This document shows, one piece after another, positions 51,094 to 61,247 of a DNA stretch of 64,000 nucleotides; within the stretch, counting starts at the first letter, position 1; each line of letters begins with the position of its first letter. Origin of the DNA: Deinococcus ficus (GTDB lineage Bacteria; Deinococcota; Deinococci; Deinococcales; Deinococcaceae); contig NZ_CP021081.1 in the NCBI RefSeq assembly GCF_003444775.1, forward strand, positions 291,001 to 355,000. Direction: 5' to 3'. A program made the position numbers and the translations under genes. Under the pieces are notes generated by a model. The model did not search any database. It was given only the letters and a program-made list of their open reading frames with translations, and was not told where the DNA came from.

Positions 51094-51123
51094 GGAGGCC
51101 CGCCGGGAACCTGGCGGGCCTCC
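51094..51123 (+). terminator. Hairpin after purA
   Basis: A perfect 11-bp stem GGAGGCCCGCC/GGCGGGCCTCC, 14 bases after the purA stop, followed only by TTGGTT. It is shared with the convergent gene on the minus strand. Confidence 0.75.
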
Positions 51124-51134
51124 TTGGTTGCCCC

Positions 51135-51713
51135 TCAGATCATGGAGCGGCTGCTGGTCACGCTGCGCTCGTCCCAGCCGAGGAACCCGGTGGGCGGCCA
51201 CGGCACCTCCTGCAACGGCGCACTCGCCAGGGCGCGGCCCAGGTACAGGTGCGCCTCGTCCAGGGTGGCCTGTGCCGCCTCCAGGCGCCGGCCCGGTGTC
51301 AGGCCGAACAGCGGCCGGCGGGCGGTGGCGACGGCGGCGCGCTCGTCCACGGCGCCGGCCACCATCAGGGTCGCCTCGCGGATGGCGTCGAGCTGCTCGG
51401 CCTTCACGCTGTACCCGCGGCCCTCCCAGTTGCGCAGGGCGTCGGCGGCGGCGCCGAGTTCGTGACCCAGGCGCCCGCGCAGGTACGCCATGTGCGACAC
51501 GTCGCTGTCCAGGCCCAGCACCGTGCCGGGCGTCAGGAGCAGGCGGCCGCAGTACAGGGCGGGCGTCAGGGGGGCGCCCAGCAGCACGACCTGGCAGCGG
51601 CGGGCGCGCCGGGCGTGCGGTTCGATCAGGCTCAGGCGGGCCGCGAGCCGGTAGGCTTCGTCAGGCGTGCCGGCAAGGTCAAACAGCGTGAGTGGGGCCT
51701 CCTGACTCCTCAT
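51135..51713 (-). CDS. Hypothetical protein
   Basis: 192 residues from ATG 51713 (an upstream in-frame start at 51731 is possible). Soluble and helix-rich, with a LARLSLIEPHARRARR helix and an EGRGYSVKAEQLDAIREATLMVAG helix; no family recognised. It is convergent with purA and divergent from folE. Confidence 0.65.
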   Translation of the reverse strand: MRSQEAPLTLFDLAGTPDEAYRLAARLSLIEPHARRARRCQVVLLGAPLTPALYCGRLLLTPGTVLGLDSDVSHMAYLRGRLGHELGAAADALRNWEGRGYSVKAEQLDAIREATLMVAGAVDERAAVATARRPLFGLTPGRRLEAAQATLDEAHLYLGRALASAPLQEVPWPPTGFLGWDERSVTSSRSMI

Positions 51714-51856
51714 CCCGCTATCCTGCCACACCTGATTGGGGGTGAGGTCCCCTGTGCAGGCGGGCCGGCCCGCCCTTCAAGTCCGCGCGCTGAACCTGGC
51801 GTACACTCGGCGCACCTGATTGCCCTGCCGTTCTTTCCTGCAAGGAGTTTCCCGAC

Positions 51857-52489
<633 letters not shown>

Positions 52490-52551
52490 ACCAGGGCACA
52501 GGCGAAGGCGGGCGGGGTGACCATACCTCCGCCCGCCTTCTGCGCGCCCGG

Positions 52552-53730
52552 TTACTGCGGCAGGGTCAGGCGCAGCGCGGCGGCGTGCAGCATCCGCACG
52601 CCCGTTTCCAGGCTGGCCTCGTCGATGGTGAAGCGCGGGTGGTGGTGCGGCCAGTGGCTGTCGGCAGCCTCGCTGGCGGCACCCACGTTGAAGTACGCGC
52701 CGGGGGCCTTCTGCAGGTAGGCGCTGAAATCCTCGCCGCCCATCCACTGCGGCGCTTCCATGACCTGCCCGGGCCCGAACTCGGCCTCGGCGATCTCGCG
52801 CAGCTGCGCGGCGACCCAGTCGGTGTTCACGACCGGGCGGTAGCCGAACTCGTAGTTCAGCTCGTATTCGGCGCCGTGCGCCTCGCACACGCCCTTCACG
52901 ATCCGCTCGATCAGCTGCGGGGCGCGCTGCCGCAGCTCCGGGTCGAAGGTCCGGACGGTGCCGAGCATCTCGGCGGTGTCGGGGATGACGTTGTGGGTGG
53001 TGCCGGCGTGGAAGGACGTGATGCTGACCACCAGGGCGTCCAGCGCGGAGGTGTTGCGGCTCACGACGTGCTGGAGGTTCGTGACGACCTGCGCGCCCAC
53101 GGCGATGGGGTCCACCGTCTGTTCCGGCTGCGCGCCGTGCCCGCCCTTGCCCTTGATCTTCAGTTCGATCATGTCGGGGGAGGCCATGAACGCCCCGGCG
53201 CGGATGGCGACCTGACCGGCGGGCAGGCTGCTGCTCAGGTGCAGGCCGGTGACGACGTCCACGCCCTGCATCAGGTCGGTGGTGGTGACGAGTTCTTCGG
53301 CGCCGCCGGGGCCGATCTCCTCGGCGTGCTGGAAGATCATGCGGATCTCGCCGGGCACGTCCTGGGGGTGCTCGCTGAGGAGTTTCGCCACGCCCAGCAG
53401 GATGGCGGTGTGGCCGTCGTGGCCGCAGGCGTGCATCACGCCGGGGGTCCGGGAGGCGAACTCGAAGGTGTTTTCCTCGGTGATGGGCAGCGCGTCGATG
53501 TCGGCGCGCAGCAGCGCGGTGCGGCCGGGCTGGCCGCCTTTCAGGACGGCGAGGACGCTGGTGGCGGTGGGGCGGGTCACGGTCAGGCCCGGCATCTGGC
53601 GCAGCTGGGCCTCGATGTACTGCGCGGTTTCATGTTCGTGGAAGCCCACCTCGGGGTGCATGTGCAGGTGCCGCCGCCAGGCGACCAGCTGCTCCCGGAG
53701 GGCCGTCACGCGGTCCTGGGTTGCGGTCAT
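52552..53730 (-). CDS. M20 family metallopeptidase (amidohydrolase)
   Basis: 392 residues. WRRHLHMHPEVGFHE, RADIDALPI, MHACGHDGHTAILLG (metal ligands), QHAEEIGPGG and the dimerisation-domain HGAQPEQTVDP are those of M20D amidohydrolases, which hydrolyse N-acyl amino acids or related amides. TACTTT (53737-53742) lies 6 bases before ATG 53730 (leaderless). It is divergent from the marR gene. Confidence 0.94.
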   Translation of the reverse strand: MTATQDRVTALREQLVAWRRHLHMHPEVGFHEHETAQYIEAQLRQMPGLTVTRPTATSVLAVLKGGQPGRTALLRADIDALPITEENTFEFASRTPGVMHACGHDGHTAILLGVAKLLSEHPQDVPGEIRMIFQHAEEIGPGGAEELVTTTDLMQGVDVVTGLHLSSSLPAGQVAIRAGAFMASPDMIELKIKGKGGHGAQPEQTVDPIAVGAQVVTNLQHVVSRNTSALDALVVSITSFHAGTTHNVIPDTAEMLGTVRTFDPELRQRAPQLIERIVKGVCEAHGAEYELNYEFGYRPVVNTDWVAAQLREIAEAEFGPGQVMEAPQWMGGEDFSAYLQKAPGAYFNVGAASEAADSHWPHHHPRFTIDEASLETGVRMLHAAALRLTLPQ

Positions 53731-53796
53731 GCGTTCAAAGTAGCAGGCGGCGGGGTGAGGTCGGCGGTCCGGCATCCGGGGTCGGCGGTGTCTGTC

Positions 53797-53825
53797 TTGA
53801 CGATAGTCGTGATAACGAATAATAT
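53797..53825 (+). promoter_or_regulatory. Promoter and operator candidate of the marR gene
   Basis: TTGACG (53797-53802), 17-base spacer and TAATAT (53820-53825). The spacer contains the palindrome TCGTGATAACGA (53807-53818), a plausible binding site that would place a repressor between the -35 and -10 boxes. MarR proteins commonly autoregulate this way, though no binding evidence exists here. Confidence 0.75.
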
Positions 53826-53868
53826 GGCGGAGCCACCTCCCGCCCCTGGGACGCGGCGAAGGAGCCCC

Positions 53869-54333
53869 ATGTCTGACGCCCCCACCGCCGACCCCCGACT
53901 CGCGCACCGCGCGTACCTGCTGCTGCAGCAGCTCGCCGTGCGCCAGCGCGACGAGACCGAGCAGCTGCTGCGCAGCGAGCAGCTGACCCTCACCCAGCTG
54001 AACATCCTGCGCATCCTGCGGGGCGCCGGCACCCAGGGCCTCACCTGCGGCGAGATCGGCGCCCGGCTGATCAACCGCGACCCGGACGTGACCCGGCTGC
54101 TGGACCGCCTGGAAAAGCAGGGCCTGGTGGAACGCCGCCGCAGCGCCCAGGACCGCCGCATCGTCCTGAGCGAACTCTCCGACGCGGGCCGGGAAGCGGT
54201 CGAGCGTCTGGACGCCCCGCTGGCGGCCCTGCACTCCCAGCAGTTCGCCCACCTGCCCGAAGAGCGCCTTCAGGGTCTGGTCGAGCACCTGCGCGAGGCG
54301 CTGGGGGAGAGCGCGGTGACGGGAGGCCGCTGA
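53869..54333 (+). CDS. MarR family transcriptional regulator
   Basis: 154 residues. The winged helix-turn-helix core (LTLTQLNILRILRGAG then LTCGEIGARLINRDPDVTRLLDRLEKQGLVER) and the wing RSAQDRRIVLSEL are typical. MarR proteins release DNA on binding small phenolic or oxidised ligands. GGAG precedes the ATG. The next gene, doxX, lies 83 bases downstream on the same strand and is a likely target. Confidence 0.93.
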   Translation: MSDAPTADPRLAHRAYLLLQQLAVRQRDETEQLLRSEQLTLTQLNILRILRGAGTQGLTCGEIGARLINRDPDVTRLLDRLEKQGLVERRRSAQDRRIVLSELSDAGREAVERLDAPLAALHSQQFAHLPEERLQGLVEHLREALGESAVTGGR

Positions 54334-54347
54334 TCCCCCTTCCTTCG

Positions 54348-54360
54348 AGATCAAATATCT
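54348..54360. promoter_or_regulatory. Small palindrome between marR and doxX
   Basis: AGAT and ATCT arms around CAAAT in an AT-rich stretch, 56 bases before the doxX start. It is a possible operator for the upstream MarR regulator but differs in sequence from the one in the marR promoter. Confidence 0.35.
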
Positions 54361-54415
54361 GTTGTAACGCCTTCTGTTTCCTCATCCTTATAACCCCCTG
54401 CCCTGGAGGATTCCC

Positions 54416-54874
54416 ATGACGACCCGGACCACGCCCGTCCCGCCCGTTTCCACGCTCCGTTCCCGCTTTGGCACCGACGCCCAGCGCCTCGACCTGGCCC
54501 TCGCCCTGCTGCGCGGCGTGGTGGGCCTCGTGTTCCTCGCCCACGGCCTGCAGAAGCTGCTGGTGTTCAGCCTCGGCGGCACCGCCGACGCCTTCGCGCA
54601 GATGGGCGTGCCCCTGCCGCCCCTCACCGCGCCGCTGGTGGCGTTCGTGGAACTGATCGGCGGCGCCGCCCTGATCAGTGGTTTCCTCACCCGCCTCTTC
54701 GCGGGCCTGCTCGCGGTGGACATGCTCGGCGCCACCCTGCTCGTGCACCTCAAGGCCGGGTTCTTCATGCCGAACGGCGTGGAATTCACCCTGACCCTTC
54801 TGGGCGTCTGCCTCGCCCTGGTACTGCTGGGCGGCGGCCGCTACGCCGGGGACGTGCTGCTGCGCCGCGACTGA
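54416..54874 (+). CDS. DoxX family membrane protein
   Basis: 152 residues with four membrane segments. VGLVFLAHGLQKLLVFS near residue 38, the FVELIGGAALISGFLTR helix and the C-terminal LTLLGVCLALVLLG are typical of DoxX (PF07681). Relatives act in quinone-linked oxidation or detoxification of thiols and nitro compounds; the substrate is unknown. GGAGG precedes the ATG. It probably belongs to the marR regulon. Confidence 0.9.
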   Translation: MTTRTTPVPPVSTLRSRFGTDAQRLDLALALLRGVVGLVFLAHGLQKLLVFSLGGTADAFAQMGVPLPPLTAPLVAFVELIGGAALISGFLTRLFAGLLAVDMLGATLLVHLKAGFFMPNGVEFTLTLLGVCLALVLLGGGRYAGDVLLRRD

Positions 54875-54963
54875 CCCGCTTCAGCACGGGGGCCTGGGGG
54901 CGCGTGAACGGCCTTCAGCCCCCGTTCAGCAACCCCACCCCCGCGGGGCGCGTAATGGAGGGC

Positions 54964-55185
54964 ATGAGAATTCCCTTCACCCGCGCCGCCCGGGGCGGCA
55001 AGCTCGGCAAACTGCTCTTCTACGCGCCTATCGCCATCGAGGTGCTCACGCTGTTACGCGGCGCCCAGAAGAAAAAAGGCAAGTACGCCAGGGCCCGCAG
55101 GCGCGACCGCGCCGTGGATTTCATGCTCGGACAGGCCCAGAAGCGCCTGAAAACGCCGCCCACCCGGAAACGCGGCTGGTTCTGA
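54964..55185 (+). CDS. Small basic hypothetical protein
   Basis: 73 residues, strongly basic, with one hydrophobic stretch (FYAPIAIEVLTLL) followed by a KKKGKYARARRRDR cluster, suggesting membrane or nucleic-acid association. The start is ambiguous: ATG 54964 has GGAGG only two bases upstream, and an earlier GTG at 54904 would add 20 unconserved residues. A terminator follows at 55202, which supports expression. Confidence 0.6.
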   Translation: MRIPFTRAARGGKLGKLLFYAPIAIEVLTLLRGAQKKKGKYARARRRDRAVDFMLGQAQKRLKTPPTRKRGWF

Positions 55186-55201
55186 CCCGCCTGCTCCCAA
55201 G

Positions 55202-55224
55202 GGACCCCTGTGCGGGTCCTATTT
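55202..55224 (+). terminator. Terminator of the small basic protein gene
   Basis: Stem GGACCC/GGGTCC (55202-55207, 55214-55219) with a 6-base loop, then TATTTTC. Confidence 0.75.
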
Positions 55225-55312
55225 TCATGGACATTTACCTTATGGTCCGGCTCGCTTGAGATGGCACGCCAGCCCGCAATCGCGTGCCACACGTCCCCCT
55301 ACAGTCGCCGGC

Positions 55313-56509
55313 ATGGACCTCCGCGCTGGCCGCGCCTACTGGCCCACCACCAACGGGCTGATGCACTCCTACCCTCCCCTCACGGCCCCCGAGCGGGCGG
55401 ACGTGCTGGTCATCGGCGCGGGCATCACCGGCGCGCTGCTCGCCGACGCCCTCACGGACGCCGGCCTGGACACCGTCCTCCTGGACCGCCGTGACGCCGC
55501 TGCCGGCAGCACCAGCGCCAGCACCGCCCTGCTGCAGTACGAGATCGACACTAACCTCGTGGACCTGATTCCCATGATCGGTCAGCGGGACGCCGAGTGC
55601 GCCTACCACCTGTGCCGGGGCGCCATCGACCGCGTGCGGGATCTCGTGCAGGACCTCCCGGACGACTGCGGCTTCCGCGCGAACGGCAGCCTGTACTACG
55701 CCAGCAGCAAGAAAGACGCCCGCATGCTGGACCGCGAATATGCGGCCCGCACCGCCGCCGGCCTGAGCGTCGAGCACCTGGACGCCGCGTCCGTGCAGGC
55801 CCGCTTCGGCATCGAGGCGCCCGGAGCGCTGTTCAGCCCGGACGGCGCCGAGGTGGACCCCTACCGCCTCGCGCAGCACCTCCTGCACCGCGCGCAGGCC
55901 CGCGGGGCGCGCGTCTACGACCGCACCGAGGTCACCCGCCTTGACTCCGTCCGCGGCGGCTTCACCGCGCACACCAACCGCGACGCCGCCGTCCGCGCGA
56001 AATGGGTGATCGTCGCCGCCGGGTACGAGGCCGAGAAGTTCCTGGGCCGCCGCCTCGCCCAGCTGAAGAACAGCTACGCCCTGGTCACCGAGCCGCTGGC
56101 GCCCGTGCCCTGGCCGGAAGCGTGCCTGATCTGGGAAACCGCCCGCCCCTACCTGTACGCCCGCACCACCGACGACGGCCGCATCATCGTGGGCGGGGAG
56201 GACGACGACCATCACAGCCCCGAGCGCCGCGAACGCATGCTGACCCGCAAGACCCGCCGCCTGGAACACAAGATCGAACAGCTGCTGGGCCTGGACGTCG
56301 AGGTCGCCTACTCCTGGGCCGGCACCTTCGGGGAGACGAAGGACGGCCTGGCGTTCATCGGCCCCCAGGAGAAGGGTTCCCGGCTGCTGTTCGCCCTGGG
56401 GTACGGCGGAAACGGCATCACCTACAGCGTCCAGGCCGCCCGCATGCTCACCGGGCACATTCTCGGCCGCCCCGACCCGGACATGCACATCTTCCGCCTG
56501 GACCGCTGA
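55313..56509 (+). CDS. FAD-dependent oxidoreductase (DAO family)
   Basis: 398 residues. The FAD-binding VLVIGAGITGALLADAL near residue 35 and the C-terminal FALGYGGNGITYS segment identify a glycine/D-amino acid oxidase-like protein (PF01266). The substrate is unknown. TACAGT (55300-55305) lies 7 bases before the ATG (leaderless). Confidence 0.92.
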   Translation: MDLRAGRAYWPTTNGLMHSYPPLTAPERADVLVIGAGITGALLADALTDAGLDTVLLDRRDAAAGSTSASTALLQYEIDTNLVDLIPMIGQRDAECAYHLCRGAIDRVRDLVQDLPDDCGFRANGSLYYASSKKDARMLDREYAARTAAGLSVEHLDAASVQARFGIEAPGALFSPDGAEVDPYRLAQHLLHRAQARGARVYDRTEVTRLDSVRGGFTAHTNRDAAVRAKWVIVAAGYEAEKFLGRRLAQLKNSYALVTEPLAPVPWPEACLIWETARPYLYARTTDDGRIIVGGEDDDHHSPERRERMLTRKTRRLEHKIEQLLGLDVEVAYSWAGTFGETKDGLAFIGPQEKGSRLLFALGYGGNGITYSVQAARMLTGHILGRPDPDMHIFRLDR

Positions 56510-56537
56510 GCACGGCCCGCGGCGCCGCGACCTCCTG

Positions 56538-57068
56538 TCAGGCCGGAACGTACACCAGCCGGACCACGTCCTCCGCGAGCCGCTCACTGGACTTCAGCCG
56601 CAGGGGTGGCCGCGGCCCGGCGAAATAGGGCCTGCCCTGACCCAGCACGACCGGGTGCAGGTAGATCCGGTATTCGTCAATCAGGCCAAGCCCGCCGAGA
56701 CTGTGCGCCAGGACCGGTCCTGCCACGTCGATCTCCCCGTCATGCCCGGCCTTCAGGGCGCGCACGGCGGCCCCAATGTCGCCCCGGAGCAGCGTGGCAT
56801 TGGGCCCCACCGATGCCAGAGTGCTGGAGACGACCCATTTCGGCTGGCGGCGCCACGCCGCCGCGAACGCCTGCTCCGCCTCGGTCCACTCCGGATCATC
56901 GTCGTCCCAGTAGCGCATGACCTCGTACATCCGGCGGCCGTACACGCTGCCCGCCAGCGCCTGCGCTTCCCCGATGAAATGCCGGAACAGGTCGGGCCCC
57001 GGCGCGAAGGCCTCATGATCCACGTAGCCGTCCAGGGACTGGTTCATTCCGAACACGAGCTTGGCCAC
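56538..57068 (-). CDS. Dihydrofolate reductase family protein (RibD C-terminal type)
   Basis: 176 residues of the RibD_C/DHFR-like superfamily (PF01872). VFGMNQSLDGYVD near residue 5, VYGRRMYEVMRYW near 42 and VLGQGRPYF near 141 are typical of bacterial YyaP/YwjB-like reductases; the substrate is unknown. The start is a GTG at 57068 with AAGGAGG 8 bases upstream. Confidence 0.9.
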   Translation of the reverse strand: MAKLVFGMNQSLDGYVDHEAFAPGPDLFRHFIGEAQALAGSVYGRRMYEVMRYWDDDDPEWTEAEQAFAAAWRRQPKWVVSSTLASVGPNATLLRGDIGAAVRALKAGHDGEIDVAGPVLAHSLGGLGLIDEYRIYLHPVVLGQGRPYFAGPRPPLRLKSSERLAEDVVRLVYVPA

Positions 57069-57252
57069 CAGCGGCCTCCTTGCCTGACGTGCCCCGGCGG
57101 TCCCGGGAGCGCTGAGCGGTGGGGAGTGAACGATCAGGGCATGGTACCGCGCACGATGCAGGCAGGAGCAGCCGGGATGCCGGGCGCCGAACGGCCGTGA
57201 CGGGGCCTCCGAAGTCGCCTTACAGAGACTCTTCCCGAGCAGGTGCGGCAGG

Positions 57253-57909
57253 TCAGAGGTCCAGGATCCGGTACCCGTAGGCGTTCACGACCCGCGCGCC
57301 GCTGTCCGCGTCCAGGTACTCGGTCTTTTTGCCCTCGTACTCGTGGATGTGGCCGTGCACGACCAGGGCGGGCCGGGTGCGGCGCATGAAGGCGTTCAGT
57401 TCCGGGGCGCCGCGGTGCGCGTGGTCCGTGCCGGCGTGCGGGCCTTCCGGCGGGGCGTGGGTGAGCAGCACGTCCACGCCCCGCCGCGCCTGCCACGCCA
57501 GCAGCCGCAGGCCCCAGGCCGCCTGCCGGGGCGTGAACTGCCCGGGGCTGTCCTGGCCCTCGTGGGGGGTGCGGTACTGGGGCACGCCGCCCCACCCGGC
57601 GATGCGCAGGCCCGCGACCTGCACCACGCGGCCGTGCGCGCGGACCACGCCGCGAGGCGGGAGGCGCAGGTCGCCTTCGTGCACGTGTTCGTTGCCATGG
57701 TTGCCGTGCACGTACACGACCGGCACGGGCAGTTTGGTCGCCAGGAACTCCAGGTAGTCGCCGGGCAGGTCCCCGGCGGCCAGCACGGCGTCCACGGGGG
57801 GCAGACCCGCGGGGAAGGCCGCGCGGTAGATGTAGGGGTGCACGTGGTCGGCGACCAGCAGCAGCCGGGCGCGGCGCGGGTCGGTCGGGGTGGGGGTGGG
57901 GTGCGTCAT
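57253..57909 (-). CDS. Metallophosphoesterase family protein
   Basis: 218 residues. LLVADHVHP (a variant of the DxH motif), AAGDLPGDY, YVHGNHGNEH and VHGHIHEYEG are the calcineurin-like phosphoesterase motifs. The first motif has DHVHP where GDxHG is usual, so metal binding may be altered. Likely a phosphodiesterase of unknown substrate. It is divergent from the acetyltransferase gene by about 40 bases. Confidence 0.88.
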   Translation of the reverse strand: MTHPTPTPTDPRRARLLLVADHVHPYIYRAAFPAGLPPVDAVLAAGDLPGDYLEFLATKLPVPVVYVHGNHGNEHVHEGDLRLPPRGVVRAHGRVVQVAGLRIAGWGGVPQYRTPHEGQDSPGQFTPRQAAWGLRLLAWQARRGVDVLLTHAPPEGPHAGTDHAHRGAPELNAFMRRTRPALVVHGHIHEYEGKKTEYLDADSGARVVNAYGYRILDL

Positions 57910-57951
57910 CTGGCAGATGTCCGGGTGATCCCCACACACTAGCCTGCGCGG

Positions 57952-58515
57952 GTGCCTGTGCTCCAGACGCCGCGCCTCCTGCTGCTTCCCCTCACCCGCG
58001 CCCTGATCGAGCGCCGGCTCCAGGAGGAGGCCTTCGAGCACGTGCTGGTCACGCCGGATGGGCCGCTCCCGGTCACGTTCACCGCCCAGTGGCCGGGGGA
58101 CCCGCTGCCCCTGTTTCCCGCGAAGCTGGAGCGCCTGATCCGCGCGGGGCTGGCAGAGGCCCCCGGGTCCTTCGTGGCCGTGACCCGGGCGGACGGCCGG
58201 GCGGTGGGGCAGCTGGGCGGGAAGGGCGGCGTGGACGCGCAGGGGGCCGTGGAGATCGGGTACGGGTTCGCCCCGGCCGACTGGGGTCAGGGGTATGCCA
58301 CGGAGGCGGTGCGCGCCCTGACCGCTCATTTCCTGCAGGAGTCCGGCGTGCGGACCGTGACCGCGCAGACGGCCGTGGCGAATCCCGCCAGCCGCCGCGT
58401 GCTGGAGAAGTGCGGGTTCCGGCAGACCGGGACCGCCTGGGATGAGGAGGACGGCGACCTGCTGACCTGGGCGGTCACGCCGGCCACCCTCACGAATGGA
58501 TATTCAATTGAATAA
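57952..58515 (+). CDS. GNAT family N-acetyltransferase
   Basis: 187 residues. The acetyl-CoA-binding WGQGYATEAVRALTAHF and the NPASRRVLEKCGFRQTG motif are those of RimJ/RimL-type acetyltransferases. The start is a GTG at 57952 with TAGCCT (57940-57945) 6 bases before it (leaderless). Its stop codon lies inside a perfect palindrome at 58501-58514. Confidence 0.9.
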   Translation: MPVLQTPRLLLLPLTRALIERRLQEEAFEHVLVTPDGPLPVTFTAQWPGDPLPLFPAKLERLIRAGLAEAPGSFVAVTRADGRAVGQLGGKGGVDAQGAVEIGYGFAPADWGQGYATEAVRALTAHFLQESGVRTVTAQTAVANPASRRVLEKCGFRQTGTAWDEEDGDLLTWAVTPATLTNGYSIE

Positions 58516-58519
58516 TTCA
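58501..58519. promoter_or_regulatory. Overlapping TGAAT/ATTCA palindromes upstream of arginase
   Basis: TATTCAATTGAATA (58501-58514) is a perfect 14-bp palindrome; it overlaps TGAATAATTCA (58509-58519), giving three alternating ATTCA/TGAAT half-sites. These words resemble ArgR/AhrC ARG-box arms. The site is 81 bases before the arginase start, which makes arginine-dependent control plausible. Confidence 0.55.
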
Positions 58520-58600
58520 TGCGCCTTGCCCTCCGAGTTCAGCGACACATAAACTTGCAGCCGTAAGGCATACCCGCGTTCCCCCCTTACGCTGAGGGCC

Positions 58601-59500
<900 letters not shown>

Positions 59501-59531
59501 TTACGGCGCTTCCCCTGACCGGGGAGCAAAG

Positions 59532-59568
59532 GAGAGAGGCGCACCGGAATCATCGGTGCGCCTCTCTC
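59532..59568. terminator. Bidirectional terminator between arginase and DinB
   Basis: A perfect 15-bp stem GAGAGAGGCGCACCG/CGGTGCGCCTCTCTC with a 7-base loop (59547-59553) sits between two convergent genes. No long T-run, but the stem is the most stable in the window. Confidence 0.82.
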
Positions 59569-59577
59569 TGCCCTGGC

Positions 59578-60147
59578 TTACGCCTCGTCGTCCTCGCCGT
59601 CGATGGGATAATCCTCCACCCCGCCACTCTGCGCGGCGGTCACCTGCGGCCGGGCGAACCGGAAGTAGTCCAGCCAGGGCGGGGTGTGGCCCAGCTGGCG
59701 GACCATCAGGGCGATCTGGGCGGTGTGGCGGACCTCGTGGGTCATCACGTGCCACATCAGCTGGTCCAGGGTGACGGTCTCGCTGGTGGGGTCGTCCTGG
59801 ATGAGTTTGACCTGTTCACTCAGGTCGGGGTTGCTGTGCAGGAAGGTGCGGGTGCGGTCGGTCACGGTCCGGCCGTACTCGATGATCCAGGCCAGGTCGT
59901 ACTGCTCGGCCTGCGGTTTGACCCAGTCGTGGGGGTACGCCTTGGCGAGGCCGTCCTTGCGGGCGACGCCGTGCACCCAGTGGTCTTCCACGTCCAGAAC
60001 GTGCAGCAGGAGGTCCTTGATGTTGTGGAACCGGTCACCGCCCTCGATCAGGTCGCGGTTGAGGTCGTCGGCCGGGAGGGCCCGCAGGTAATTCCACAGT
60101 TGCTCCCGCGCAGCGGACAGGTAGGCGTAGTACTCCTGGACATTCAT
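59578..60147 (-). CDS. DinB family protein
   Basis: 189 residues, four-helix bundle. [15 protein letters not shown] near residue 46 and [22 protein letters not shown] near 130 supply the three metal-binding histidines of the DinB/YfiT fold. The family, expanded in Deinococcus, includes stress-linked thiol transferases and hydrolases; function here is unknown. The C-terminus is acidic. Confidence 0.92.
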   Translation of the reverse strand: MNVQEYYAYLSAAREQLWNYLRALPADDLNRDLIEGGDRFHNIKDLLLHVLDVEDHWVHGVARKDGLAKAYPHDWVKPQAEQYDLAWIIEYGRTVTDRTRTFLHSNPDLSEQVKLIQDDPTSETVTLDQLMWHVMTHEVRHTAQIALMVRQLGHTPPWLDYFRFARPQVTAAQSGGVEDYPIDGEDDEA

Positions 60148-60187
60148 GGGCGTCTCACAGCATAGCCTCTGGGATCAGTCAGGTTCG

Positions 60188-61189
60188 TCACACGGCGGCC
60201 TGGGCCCCCGGGGGGGTGGGCGCGGCAAGGTCACCCGTCCCGGCCAGGAGCGGGGCGAGCACCTCGCGCACGTCCTGCACGGTCGTGACCTGCACGAGCG
60301 CGTCGCGGAGCTCCGGGTGATCCGGCAGGTATTTGGGCAGCACCTTGCGCAGCGGCCTGAGCGTGAGGCGGCCGGTGTCGTCGTCATAGAAACGCTCCTG
60401 CAGTTCGGCGTGCCGTAGCGCCGTCCGGGCGCGTTCCGGGGCGGGCGGGAGGTCGTCCGTGTCGGCGCCGGTCGCCAGCGCGCGGAACAGCCAGGGGTTC
60501 CCGACCGCGCCCCGGCCGATCATGACGGTCGCCACGCCCGTCACCTTCCGGGCGCGGGCGGCGGCCACGCTGGTGACGTCGCCGCTGCCCACGACCGGCA
60601 CGTCCACTGCGGCGGCCACGCGGGCGATGGCGTCCCAGTCGGCCTCGCCGGTGTACCGCTGGGCGCTCGTGCGGCCGTGCACGGTGATCAGGTTCACGCC
60701 GGCCGCCGCGAGGCCCTGCGCGACCTCCACGCTGCGGTCGTGGTCCCAGCCCAGCCGGATCTTCGCGCTGACGTCCAGGGGGGTGGCGCTCTTCATGGCG
60801 CGGATCAGCTCGAAGGCCGTCTCGGGCGTCTGGAGCAGGCACGCGCCGCCCTTGCCGCGCACCTTGGGCACGGGGCACCCCATATTCAGGTCGATGGCGG
60901 CCGGGTGAAACCAGTCCTGCACCTGCCGCGTGGCCTGCGCGAGGATGTCCGGGTCGGCGCCGAACAGCTGCACCACGCGGTTCGTTTCCCCGTCGAAGGG
61001 GCGGCCCAGGGTGAGGTTCTCAGTGTCGCCGCCCAGCACCAGGCCGCGGGCGCTGATCATCTCGCTGACCGTCCACAGCGCGCCCTGTTCGCTGGCGAGC
61101 TGCCGCATGGGGGCGTCGCTGTACCCGGCCATGGGGGCCAGCACCGCGCCCGGGTGCTGAAGTCTGGAGTGGTAGAAGCCGCCCTGCAT
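60188..61189 (-). CDS. tRNA-dihydrouridine synthase
   Basis: 333 residues, FMN-dependent reduction of uridine in the tRNA D-loop. [30 protein letters not shown] (catalytic cysteine) and [13 protein letters not shown] are Dus motifs; the arrangement is closest to DusB-like enzymes. ATG 61189 is chosen over 61249 because TACCCT (61196-61201) ends 6 bases upstream. It is divergent from the methyltransferase gene, whose own leaderless promoter overlaps this region. Confidence 0.95.
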   Translation of the reverse strand: MQGGFYHSRLQHPGAVLAPMAGYSDAPMRQLASEQGALWTVSEMISARGLVLGGDTENLTLGRPFDGETNRVVQLFGADPDILAQATRQVQDWFHPAAIDLNMGCPVPKVRGKGGACLLQTPETAFELIRAMKSATPLDVSAKIRLGWDHDRSVEVAQGLAAAGVNLITVHGRTSAQRYTGEADWDAIARVAAAVDVPVVGSGDVTSVAAARARKVTGVATVMIGRGAVGNPWLFRALATGADTDDLPPAPERARTALRHAELQERFYDDDTGRLTLRPLRKVLPKYLPDHPELRDALVQVTTVQDVREVLAPLLAGTGDLAAPTPPGAQAAV

Positions 61190-61247
61190 CCGGCCAGGGT
61201 ACCCCATCCGGCGCCGCGCGAAAGGGGAGACCGGGTACGCTGCGGTC

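Noticed and set aside
55225..55312. Radiation/desiccation response motif near TTATGGTCC
   Set aside because: The sequence lacks the 17-bp palindrome expected for this deinococcal motif, and the downstream gene is an ordinary oxidoreductase.
57069..57252. Extra gene between the reductase and phosphoesterase genes
   Set aside because: No frame has a plausible start, composition or recognised motif; I see nothing definite in this 184-base gap.
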